The position numbers and the translations under genes were made by a program. Of a stretch of DNA of 64,000 nt, positions 4,534-10,881 are shown in pieces; the stretch's first letter is position 1; every line of letters begins with the position of its first letter. Source of the stretch: a virus; the IMG/VR virus record IMGVR_UViG_3300046011_004498, positions 1-64,000 of that record, one strand, 5' to 3'. The notes under the pieces were generated by a model that made no database searches, was not told the origin of the DNA, and saw only the letters and a program-made list of their open reading frames with translations.

Positions 4534-4723
4534 ATAAAGAACTACAAAAGACGCCCCTTCCCGGAGTGCGTTTGAATGAAAACTCTTGTAGCTCTTCACT
4601 AAAGAGGCCCCAGACCTAAGCAGTTCTCAGCTAATGATCTAGGGCCTCTCGAAGGTTGGAGGGTCTTATTCTCCCGGCACCTTCCTGCCGATCCGAACTC
4701 CATGCAAGCATGGTGTCGAATAG
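4534..4723 (-). ncRNA. structured spacer between tRNA-Met and tRNA-Thr
   Basis: No gene. A 190-nt spacer with GAGGCCC/GGGCCTC arms (around 4602-4650), CGGCA/TGCCG (around 4676-4691), a CATGC/GCATG palindrome near 4701-4712, and CTACAA/TTGTAG near 4543-4591. It lacks a T-loop consensus, so it is not a fifth tRNA. It may be an independent structured RNA or processing spacer. Confidence 0.3.
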
Positions 4724-4799
4724 TGGTGCTGTCTGTAGGGATCGAACCCACGACACCCAGTTTACAAAACTGGCGCTCTACCAACTGAGCTAAGACAGC
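4724..4799 (-). tRNA. tRNA-Thr (UGU)
   Basis: On the minus strand: acceptor GCTGTCT/AGACAGC, TA at positions 8-9, D-arm GCTCAGTTGGTAGAGC, anticodon arm CCAGT-TTTGTAA-ACTGG (anticodon TGT), T-loop GGTTCGATCC, discriminator A and encoded CCA. All arms pair. Confidence 0.93.
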
Positions 4800-4804
4800 A
4801 ATAA

Positions 4805-4881
4805 TGGCGATCACATCAGGACTCGAACCTGAGACCCTCTGCTTAGAAGGCAGATGCTCTATCCAGCTGAGCTATGTGACC
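4805..4881 (-). tRNA. tRNA-Arg (UCU)
   Basis: On the minus strand: acceptor GGTCACA/TGTGATC with one G-U pair, D-arm GCTCAGCTGGATAGAGC, anticodon arm TCTGC-CTTCTAA-GCAGA (anticodon TCT), T-loop GGTTCGAGTCC, discriminator G and encoded CCA. It reads AGA codons, which are frequent in the late genes of this phage. Confidence 0.93.
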
Positions 4882-4892
4882 AAATACAGAAG

Positions 4893-5011
4893 TGTTGGTT
4901 TAATGTTACTTGACGTTTCCCGCGTACACCCATCGGAAGAGCACAACGATTTGATCTAACTATCACAAGTTAGACAATAACATTACTTTGATTTCCTGCG
5001 TTAAACCAACA
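4893..5011 (-). ncRNA. candidate structured RNA between tRNA-Arg and tRNA-Leu
   Basis: A nested fold is visible on the minus strand. An outer 9-bp stem joins 5003-5011 to 4893-4901, an inner 8-bp stem joins 4978-4985 to 4901-4908, and an apical hairpin CTAACT/AGTTAG spans 4956-4973. The 3' arm TAATGTTA plus TGTTGGTTT is contiguous, while the 5' partners are split by a 17-nt bulge (4986-5002). It lacks a T-loop and a canonical anticodon arm, so it is not a tRNA. No known family is recognised. Confidence 0.4.
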
Positions 5012-5045
5012 AATTGACAGGAGGAGGACTGGCTCTCCGATCTTT

Positions 5046-5131
5046 TGGTGCGAGCTAAGGGACTCGAACCCTTACACCATTACGATAACAGATTTTAAGT
5101 CTGGTGCGTCTACCAGTTCCGCCAAGCTCGC
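5046..5131 (-). tRNA. tRNA-Leu (UAA)
   Basis: On the minus strand: acceptor GCGAGCT/AGCTCGC, class II D-arm (GGCGGAACTGGTAGACGC), anticodon loop CTTAAAA (anticodon TAA), a long variable arm, T-loop GGTTCGAGTCC, discriminator A and encoded CCA. The first anticodon-stem pair is a C-U mismatch. The 86-nt length fits leucine tRNA. Confidence 0.9.
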
Positions 5132-5154
5132 AATAGACTTTAATTCTTTGGAGG

Positions 5155-5234
5155 AGGGAACAGTCGCTCATTGCCCTACAACAGCGCCTGTTCCCTCAAC
5201 TCCTTATCCCCCCGCACACCCTCATAGAGTGCGA
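5155..5234 (-). ncRNA. paired hairpins upstream of tRNA-Leu
   Basis: AGGGAACAG (5155-5163) pairs perfectly with CTGTTCCCT (5188-5196), with an inner CGC/GCG. A second stem, CGCAC/GTGCG, lies around 5214-5234. Neither is followed by a U-run. They stand between the 5267-5566 gene and the tRNAs and may be a processing leader. Confidence 0.35.
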
Positions 5235-5266
5235 GGCGATTCTTCTGACCTATCTTTTTAGATTGG

Positions 5267-5566
5267 TCAATTAACTTTCGATCTCAAAGGCTTTCGATCT
5301 TCATCAGAATCTTCACCTTCTTCCTCCTCTTCAGGCTGAGACGGAACGACCGGGTCCAAGTCGGAGGGCGAAGCCCGTAGACGCTGGACCAAAGGGAGTT
5401 TCGGCCAGCCGGGATAACCATTGAACCAAAGTACGTTCTTCTTCCTGAACCAATGACGGTGTGTTGCTTGGGTCTGACCTGAATTCACGGTGGCTGGAAC
5501 CAACCGGGAAAAAGGAATCAACGATAAAGTCAACGCTGTTACGAAAACACCGACATCTTTGAGCAT
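5267..5566 (-). CDS. membrane-anchored acidic protein (99 aa)
   Basis: The N-terminus (MLKDVGVFVTALTLSLIPFSRLVPATV) is a hydrophobic anchor or uncleaved signal sequence. The middle is Trp/Pro rich (WFRKKNVLWFNGYPGWPKLP) and residues 75-90 form a strongly acidic run (QPEEEEEGEDSDEDRK). GGAGAG precedes the ATG. It is the first gene of the leftward early/tRNA region and is divergent from the Acb2-like gene at 5790. No family is recognised. Confidence 0.6.
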   Translation of the reverse strand: MLKDVGVFVTALTLSLIPFSRLVPATVNSGQTQATHRHWFRKKNVLWFNGYPGWPKLPLVQRLRASPSDLDPVVPSQPEEEEEGEDSDEDRKPLRSKVN

Positions 5567-5789
5567 GAGCTCTCTCCGTTATTGGAGACTGATTGTTGAT
5601 ACAGCTTGTCTTTCTTGTCTAGCACAAACTTCAATCATAGTTATATATAGTATAGACACACAAGACACACTTCCCCCGTTTCTCTTCTCTAGTAAATTAG
5701 AGAGAGTGGCCCTCGTCACATCCTGTGGACACGCGCCTTAAACAGACCTAGAGACCAAAGGGCAAGCCAAAAAAAGGAGCACCTTGCAA
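5567..5789. promoter_or_regulatory. divergent intergenic region, probable promoters
   Basis: This gap separates the leftward early genes from the rightward late genes. It contains an AT-rich core (TATATATAGTATAG near 5640-5656) that could supply -10 elements in both directions, and a CTCTA/TAGAG hairpin near 5687-5704. No vRNAP-type 3-nt-loop hairpin is found here. Assignment to host-type promoters is tentative. Confidence 0.35.
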
Positions 5790-6056
5790 ATGTCTGATGA
5801 AGAACACGCTGGCCTTCCCGTCGCAGGATATCGCCCTCAGGGTGATGTCTACATTCGCACCGTTAACGCCAATAAAATTACCGAGGAAAAAATCCTCAGA
5901 ACAATCGACGATCTGCGAAATGAGAAAGCCCCTGATGGTGGTCTGATCCGCGTTGACCAGAGATGGCTGTCGATTGCCACGACCCAACTGGAACAGGGCT
6001 TCATGGCTCTGAACCGGGCAATCTTCCAACCGACAAGGCTTGAGGGAGAGCTCTAA
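5790..6056 (+). CDS. Acb2/Tad1-type hairpin protein, putative anti-CBASS/anti-Thoeris sponge (88 aa)
   Basis: The C-terminal half (DQRWLSIATTQLEQGFMALNRAIFQP) matches the conserved pattern of phage proteins in the Acb2/Tad1 hairpin family (D-x-RWL-x-I-x-x-T-x-LQQGFMAL-x-RA-x-x-PT). The N-terminal part has GYRPQGDVYIRTVNANKITEEKILRTIDDLR, predicted as the first helix of the hairpin. Known members bind cyclic oligonucleotides or gcADPR and so block CBASS or Thoeris defence. The ATG follows AAAGGAGC; an upstream TTG is too close to it. It is the first gene of the late strand, before terminase. Family membership is by recognition of the motif; ligand binding is inferred. Confidence 0.7.
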   Translation: MSDEEHAGLPVAGYRPQGDVYIRTVNANKITEEKILRTIDDLRNEKAPDGGLIRVDQRWLSIATTQLEQGFMALNRAIFQPTRLEGEL

Positions 6057-6064
6057 AAACAAAG

Positions 6065-6108
6065 GAGGCGGGGAGTAACAGGGATGACCAGTCCCTTCTC
6101 CCCGCCTC
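6065..6108. other. GC-rich hairpin between the Acb2-like gene and terminase
   Basis: GAGGCGGGGAG (6065-6075) pairs perfectly with CTCCCCGCCTC (6098-6108), and GGGA/TCCC pair inside the loop. There is no U-run. It may be a factor-dependent terminator, an RNase site or, since it lies next to terminase, part of a packaging region. The gap 6057-6232 holds no gene. Confidence 0.4.
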
Positions 6109-6232
6109 AGCGTGTTCTCGTCCGGGAACCCAAGACCAGACGAACAGCGGCCCAACCATCTCACAGGCAGACAAGTCTTGTATGGCGGTCACTACTCTTA
6201 GATTCAAATACAAATAGAAGAGGTTGCCTCCA

Positions 6233-6922
6233 GTGGCTCTCACACACACAGAAGTCGTTAGTGCATTACCTGCTCACTTAAAGACAGCAGTTACTCCAGC
6301 ATTCGTAGATAAGTTAAACAACATTGTTGCTGACCAACATGTTGCTGAAGAGTTTGAAAGAAACTTCATTACTTATTCTAAAGTTCTTACTGGAGGTAAG
6401 TATAAGACAGGTGATTACTTAAACGCTGTCGCTTACGTAACTTATAAACTCTTGGGACATTCTAACCAAGATGCCTATAAGTATGCCTTTCCTGACAGAT
6501 ATCGTGACATGGTTGCGGCAGGTAAGGATGCAAAGCAGATTAGCTCCTTTGTAGCTGCATACCATAAAGGTCAGCTTGTTACCGCTATTCTGGAACAATC
6601 TATTGTTCCTGCGTGGGTACTACATCAAGGTAAGTTTCACGAAGCTATTGGTGTTCTGGCTGAAGTAGCTTTAGACCCTACAGCTCTAAACAAAGATCGT
6701 GTGGCTGCTGCTGATAGCCTTGCAAAACATCTGACAGCTCCTGTTGCTAAAGAAGTTAATCTGAACATAGGTGTTCAAGAATCTTCTGGCATGATTGAGA
6801 TGAAGCAAATGATGGCAGAGATGGCGCGTCAGCAGAAAGAAATGATTCAGAATGGTGCTGATGTTAAGACTATTGCCGAACAAGGTCTTATCATTGACGC
6901 AACTGCGACTGAGAAACCCTAA
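6233..6922 (+). CDS. terS: putative terminase small subunit (229 aa)
   Basis: The call rests mainly on position: the gene ends in a TAATG overlap with the large terminase gene, as N4 gp69 does with gp68. The protein is helical; residues 1-60 (ALTHTEVVSALPAHLKTAVTPAFVDKLNNI...) could hold a helix-turn-helix. The C-terminus (MIEMKQMMAEMARQQKEMIQ) is a probable coiled coil. The GTG at 6233 is chosen because AGAAGAGG lies nine bases before it; a TTG at 6224 is too close. Small terminases recognise pac/cos DNA and load it into the motor. Confidence 0.6.
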   Translation: MALTHTEVVSALPAHLKTAVTPAFVDKLNNIVADQHVAEEFERNFITYSKVLTGGKYKTGDYLNAVAYVTYKLLGHSNQDAYKYAFPDRYRDMVAAGKDAKQISSFVAAYHKGQLVTAILEQSIVPAWVLHQGKFHEAIGVLAEVALDPTALNKDRVAAADSLAKHLTAPVAKEVNLNIGVQESSGMIEMKQMMAEMARQQKEMIQNGADVKTIAEQGLIIDATATEKP

Positions 6923-8547
6923 TGACCAATCCCATTGTTGACCAGATTAAACAGGAACTTCAGAAGAAGACACTCGATGAGTGGCTTGATGAAGTAGATT
7001 ATAGTGACTTTGACAACTACGTACCGTCAGAGTTTGCATTAATGTATCTACAGTTTATCAAACTGGTTAACGGGAAAGAGGGCGAGCAAAATAAAACCCC
7101 GGTCATCCATCTTAAGATGCTCGACAAATTGGTCTCGGGAAATAGACGCATCGCAAATCTGTGCTTCCGGGGTGCAGCTAAGACCACCCTATTCTTCGAG
7201 TATCTCACCTTATTCATCGCAGTAATGGGTGGTATCCCCGGCTTCGGTGATATTACAGGCATGATCTATGTGTCTGACTCAATGGATAACGGTGTTAAGT
7301 CGGCACGTAAGAACATTGAGTACCGATACTGGAACAGTGAGTTCTTACAGCATTGGCTCCCTTCTGAGGGTGTTAAGTTCACAGATGCGTACATTGAGTT
7401 CCTCTCTAAAGGAGGACATAGACTCGGTGTTAAGATGTTTGGTGCAAAGACGGGTATTCGTGGTACAAAGATTTTCGGAAAGCGTCCGACACTTGCTGTA
7501 CTTGATGACTTAGTGTCAGATGACGATGCTAAGTCTAAGGCTTCCATGAATGCAATTAAGGATACCGTCTACAAAGGTATCGACTATGCCCTTGATCCAC
7601 GTAAACGTATGATCGTGTTCAATGGAACACCCTTCAACTTAGAAGACATTCTTATTGAAGCGGTTCAGTCTGGTGCATGGGACGTAAACGTTTGGCCTGT
7701 ATGCGAACGATTCCCTTGTGAACGTCATGAGTTTGTAGGAGCGTGGGAAGATCGCTTCAGTTTTGACTTCGTTAAAGATCAATACGAGATGTCTGTTCTC
7801 ACTGGAAAGGTAGAAGCCTTCCAACAAGAACTCATGCTTCGTATTTCATCTGAAGAAAACAGATTAGTTCAGGATCATGAACTGCTTTGGTATTCTAGAA
7901 ATGAACTGTTAGCTCGTAAAGCTAACTATAACTTCTACATAACTACCGACTTCGCTACCTCTGATAAGCAATCAGCGGATGACAGTGTCATTTCCGTATG
8001 GGCTTATAACGCTACAGGTAACTGGTTCTGGGTAGACGGAATTGCAGCAAGACAAACAATGGATAAAACCATTGATGCTTTGTTCCGCTTTGTCCGTATT
8101 TATAAGCCACAGTCTGTAGGTATTGAGGTTACAGGTCAGCAAGGCGGGTTCATCCAATGGATTCAAGCTGAAATGTTGAGACAGGATACCTTCTTCAACC
8201 TTGCTTCTTCAGAGAAGAGTGGAGCTCCGGGTATTCGACCAATGCAAAACAAGCTCACCAGATTCAATATGGTGGTGCCTTGGTTCAAGACTCAGAGGAT
8301 GTGGTTCCCTCAAGAGCTTAAGACGGGTCATGTTATGGTTGGTAAAATGATGACCCAGATCAGACTTGCTACATCTAATGGTCTGAAGGGTAAGGATGAC
8401 ATCATTGATACCATCTCAATGTTGGCTTTCCTGAAGCCCTATGCACCATCAGCAGATTACAGTAAGAACCACAACGAAAGTGGAGGCGGTATCTTCCATC
8501 CAGAAGAGGAAGAGATCGAGTATCTTCCTATTAGCCGATACGTCTAA
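6922..8547 (+). CDS. terL: terminase large subunit (541 aa)
   Basis: This is the DNA-packaging ATPase and nuclease. Residues 82-90 (FRGAAKTTL) form a Walker A variant with K87, and LAVLDDLVSDDD near 190-200 is Walker B with the following acidic residues. The nuclease domain begins near 340 (YITTDFATSDKQSADDSVISVWAY), with a further acidic motif near 500 (GKDDIIDTISM). The length is normal for the family. The ATG overlaps the stop of the small subunit gene. The P-loop is of the R-G-x-x-K-T type found in N4-like and related terminases. Confidence 0.93.
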   Translation: MTNPIVDQIKQELQKKTLDEWLDEVDYSDFDNYVPSEFALMYLQFIKLVNGKEGEQNKTPVIHLKMLDKLVSGNRRIANLCFRGAAKTTLFFEYLTLFIAVMGGIPGFGDITGMIYVSDSMDNGVKSARKNIEYRYWNSEFLQHWLPSEGVKFTDAYIEFLSKGGHRLGVKMFGAKTGIRGTKIFGKRPTLAVLDDLVSDDDAKSKASMNAIKDTVYKGIDYALDPRKRMIVFNGTPFNLEDILIEAVQSGAWDVNVWPVCERFPCERHEFVGAWEDRFSFDFVKDQYEMSVLTGKVEAFQQELMLRISSEENRLVQDHELLWYSRNELLARKANYNFYITTDFATSDKQSADDSVISVWAYNATGNWFWVDGIAARQTMDKTIDALFRFVRIYKPQSVGIEVTGQQGGFIQWIQAEMLRQDTFFNLASSEKSGAPGIRPMQNKLTRFNMVVPWFKTQRMWFPQELKTGHVMVGKMMTQIRLATSNGLKGKDDIIDTISMLAFLKPYAPSADYSKNHNESGGGIFHPEEEEIEYLPISRYV

Positions 8548-8556
8548 GGTCCGATC

Positions 8557-9240
8557 ATGCAAATTAGCTTAGATACTCTCCTGAAGTCTCTGTCTTATGA
8601 GACACTGTCCTTCATGGCTGAAAGCAATCATGCCAACGGTACAATTGCACCTGATCAAGTTCCGAAGGTAGTTGGTCGGATTAACGCTGTACTTCGTCGT
8701 ATGGCTGTTAAATTTGTTCTCAAAGAGAAAACTATTAAGGTGAATGTCACGAATGACATTCGATACTATCCCTTAACAGTTGGCGCTGCATGGATCATGT
8801 CTGATCCTGATGAGCCATTTACAGGTGATGTTGGTCGTATTCTTGGGATAGAAACCCCAACAGGTCGTATGCATGATCTAGGCGACAAAGCTTCTCTTAA
8901 GAGTATCCTCTTACGAGATGATGGTAAGTCATTTGCCATAGACAGTACGTTACCTGCTGGTGTCTATTCGGTTATCTATAAAGCAGCTACGCCTCAGTTT
9001 ATCCCAGATGTTAGCAAACTTGATCAGCAATTAGAAATTCCTGAATCTTTATTAAATGCTTTATATCTTGGTGTCGCTGCAATTACCTATGAAGGTATTG
9101 GAGGTGCTGAGAATCTAGCTATGGCTAGAGATAAGTGGAACCAATATGAAAAAGAATGCATCGAAGCTAAAATCAACTCTGGTGTTGAAGTTGAGGAAAG
9201 CGACGACGGAAACAAGTTTGTTGACCGTGGCTTCTTCTAA
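8557..9240 (+). CDS. putative head-tail connector/adaptor (227 aa)
   Basis: The protein follows the large terminase gene by 9 nt with an AAGGTCC ribosome-binding site, the position of N4 gp67. Features include a helical N-terminus (SLDTLLKSLSYETLSFMAES), a beta-rich middle (VNVTNDIRYYPLTVGAAWIMSDPDEPF) and a helical C-terminus (YLGVAAITYEGIGGAENLAMARDKWNQYEKECIEAKINSG). This resembles podovirus adaptor proteins that dock on the portal. No motif proves the assignment. The 80-nt gap after it holds no terminator. Confidence 0.5.
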   Translation: MQISLDTLLKSLSYETLSFMAESNHANGTIAPDQVPKVVGRINAVLRRMAVKFVLKEKTIKVNVTNDIRYYPLTVGAAWIMSDPDEPFTGDVGRILGIETPTGRMHDLGDKASLKSILLRDDGKSFAIDSTLPAGVYSVIYKAATPQFIPDVSKLDQQLEIPESLLNALYLGVAAITYEGIGGAENLAMARDKWNQYEKECIEAKINSGVEVEESDDGNKFVDRGFF

Positions 9241-9321
9241 TTAAAGTAGATTGGTCAAACGTAATTCCCTAAGAGTTTAGTTCTCTTCTTTCTGCCGTTA
9301 AATTCTTATTCGAGTGACACT

Positions 9322-9555
9322 ATGACGGATTCAGCAGCCCAAGCAGCGATTGCTTCTGCTCTTGCGCGAATCGAAGCAGAGCTTCTTCATCTGAAGACTT
9401 TGGTCGGAGAAAAACCAAATGAGGGATTACGCGGAGATGTAGCCCTTCTAATTGGTATTAAGAATAAAGGCTGGGGATTCGTTCTTGGTCTATTCATCTT
9501 TGCAGGTGCTGTAGGTGCTTCAATCAAATCAGCATTTGTGGACATAATTAAATGA
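9322..9555 (+). CDS. small membrane protein of lysis cassette (77 aa), possible holin component
   Basis: An N-terminal amphipathic coiled region (AAQAAIASALARIEAELLHLKTLVGE) precedes one membrane span (WGFVLGLFIFAGAVGASIKSA, about residues 50-70). This layout is like small holin-associated or hemolysin XhlA-type proteins. The stop overlaps the next start (ATGA), and the gene heads a lysis cassette of membrane protein, holin, muramidase and spanins. Role is by context. Confidence 0.55.
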   Translation: MTDSAAQAAIASALARIEAELLHLKTLVGEKPNEGLRGDVALLIGIKNKGWGFVLGLFIFAGAVGASIKSAFVDIIK

Positions 9556-9800
9556 CCGTTCCTGATCCAGATAATCCTTTACCCGAACCTTCGTTCCACT
9601 GGCGACGTTGGGTAACCATTGGATATGTGGTTGCTACCACAGCACTTTTAGTTGGTATTATCTGGAAATTAACAGATAGTGGTCCGCTAAGAGATGTTGC
9701 TTTAGCTTTAATTGGATCACAAGCTTTTTTCGCCTTTATGTATATGGGCGGGGCTTCTGCATCTGATCTTGCTAGAATTATTGCGAGCTGGAAAAAATAA
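9552..9800 (+). CDS. putative holin (82 aa)
   Basis: Two membrane spans are visible: residues about 17-38 (VTIGYVVATTALLVGIIWKL) and 45-65 (LRDVALALIGSQAFFAFMYMGG). The N-terminus is hydrophilic and the tail short and basic (ARIIASWKK). The gene overlaps its neighbours by 4 nt upstream and 1 nt downstream and directly precedes the muramidase gene. Holins form lesions in the inner membrane to time lysis. Assignment rests on topology and position. Confidence 0.65.
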   Translation: MTVPDPDNPLPEPSFHWRRWVTIGYVVATTALLVGIIWKLTDSGPLRDVALALIGSQAFFAFMYMGGASASDLARIIASWKK

Positions 9801-10336
9801 TGACCGACACACCCGATCAACGTTTTCAACGTTCTCTCAAAGCTGTCCTCAAGCATGAGGGTGGGTATGTAGACCATCCCCGTGATCCGGGTGGTGCTAC
9901 CAATCTCGGTATTACTCTGGGTACAGCTAAAGCCTACCGTCTGGACATCGACGGTGATGGTGATGTCGATAAGAATGACGTGCGCCTGCTGACGCCCGAG
10001 ACAGCTGCTCCTGTCTACAAGGACGGCTACTGGCTGAAGTGTCAGTGCGATAAGCTGCCTGCTGGTATTGACTACATGGTCTTTGACCTAGCTGTGAACA
10101 GCGGAACCAACAGAGCAATGCGTTATCTTCAGCGTGCAGTAGGTGCAGTTGAAGATGGTAAGATTGGTCCGAAGACTCTCTCGCTTGTTAATAAACTTAA
10201 CGAAGCAGATATTATTCGTACTATGTCTGACATTAGAGAAGAGTTTTACCGTTCTCTTGATACATTCAGTACCTTTGGTAAGGGGTGGATTCGTCGTCTT
10301 AATGACGTGGAGAGAGTTGCCTTAGACTGGGCTTAA
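9800..10336 (+). CDS. GH108-type muramidase (endolysin, 178 aa)
   Basis: The catalytic signature EGGYVDHPRDPGGATNLGIT (residues 15-34) identifies a GH108 N-acetylmuramidase. The family's C-terminal peptidoglycan-binding part (YLQRAVGAVEDGKIGPKTLSLV) follows. N4 gp61 is an endolysin of this family. Between them is DIDGDGDVDKND, an EF-hand or dockerin-like calcium loop. There is no obvious signal-anchor at the N-terminus, so release probably depends on the holin. The first half of the gene is clearly more GC-rich than the second, suggesting mosaic ancestry. Confidence 0.88.
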   Translation: MTDTPDQRFQRSLKAVLKHEGGYVDHPRDPGGATNLGITLGTAKAYRLDIDGDGDVDKNDVRLLTPETAAPVYKDGYWLKCQCDKLPAGIDYMVFDLAVNSGTNRAMRYLQRAVGAVEDGKIGPKTLSLVNKLNEADIIRTMSDIREEFYRSLDTFSTFGKGWIRRLNDVERVALDWA

Positions 10337-10347
10337 GGAGATTGACC

Positions 10348-10881
10348 ATGCCTATTCCATATTCGTTTTTACTTAAGTACATTGGCCTACCCTTAATTGG
10401 GGTTCTGCTACTCTATTTGCTTTACAGCACTGGCTATAATAGCGGAGTTAGTGCAGTAGAGGCTAAGCGTGCTTCTGACCGGGCCGCTCAAGAGTTAGTA
10501 GTTGCACAGCTTAATGGTCAGTTAATGGAGAAAGAACGTCTCCATAAAGCTGAAACGAATGAGATTAGGAATCAACTTCATGTTCAAGAAGCAACATATC
10601 ATAACGCTGTGCAGCTTATTTATGCTGAGCTCGATGACGGCTTGCGCGACAGTGAACGAAGAGCCGCCCATTATCGTGCCCTTGCCGAAACCGGCACCGA
10701 TCAGTGCAGAAGTCTCGCGAGCCATACAGCCCAACTCGACGCAAGCCTTGTCGAGGGCAGATCAGTGGTTGAAGAGCTCCGATCAACTCTTGAACTCCGA
10801 GACTCCCAACTAAGGTTAGTTGGTTCACAACTTATCTCTGACAGACAGCTGTACGAAAACTATGGAACAAGTATCGACTAA
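10348..10881 (+). CDS. Rz: i-spanin (Rz-like, 177 aa)
   Basis: An N-terminal membrane anchor (FLLKYIGLPLIGVLLLYLLYSTGY, about residues 6-29) precedes a long periplasmic coiled coil with heptad-like Leu, Glu and Arg spacing. This is the layout of inner-membrane spanins, which link to an outer-membrane lipoprotein to fuse the envelopes at lysis. AAGGAG lies 7 nt before the ATG. The o-spanin gene is nested in the +1 frame. It overlaps the portal gene by 20 nt if the portal begins at 10862. Confidence 0.8.
   Translation: MPIPYSFLLKYIGLPLIGVLLLYLLYSTGYNSGVSAVEAKRASDRAAQELVVAQLNGQLMEKERLHKAETNEIRNQLHVQEATYHNAVQLIYAELDDGLRDSERRAAHYRALAETGTDQCRSLASHTAQLDASLVEGRSVVEELRSTLELRDSQLRLVGSQLISDRQLYENYGTSID
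10580..10813 (+). CDS. Rz1: o-spanin lipoprotein (Rz1-like, 77 aa), nested in the i-spanin gene
   Basis: The signal peptide MFKKQHIITLCSLFMLSSMTAC ends in a clear lipobox with Cys22 as the lipidated residue. The mature part is short and Pro-rich (EEPPIIVPLPKPAPIS), as in Rz1 proteins. The gene lies wholly inside the i-spanin gene in another frame. An earlier ATG at 10559 is possible; 10580 is preferred because AGGAA lies eight bases upstream and it gives a normal signal peptide. Confidence 0.8.
   Translation: MFKKQHIITLCSLFMLSSMTACATVNEEPPIIVPLPKPAPISAEVSRAIQPNSTQALSRADQWLKSSDQLLNSETPN

Noticed and set aside
4599-4814. 71-codon minus-strand frame over tRNA-Thr
   Set aside because: It reads through the tRNA gene itself (AQLVERQFCKLGVVGSIPTDS is a typical tRNA translation artefact).
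4893-5011. Fifth tRNA (His-like GTG loop in CTAACTTGTGATAGTTAG)
   Set aside because: The apical loop could display GTG, but there is no T-loop consensus, no 7-bp acceptor with CCA and no D-arm.
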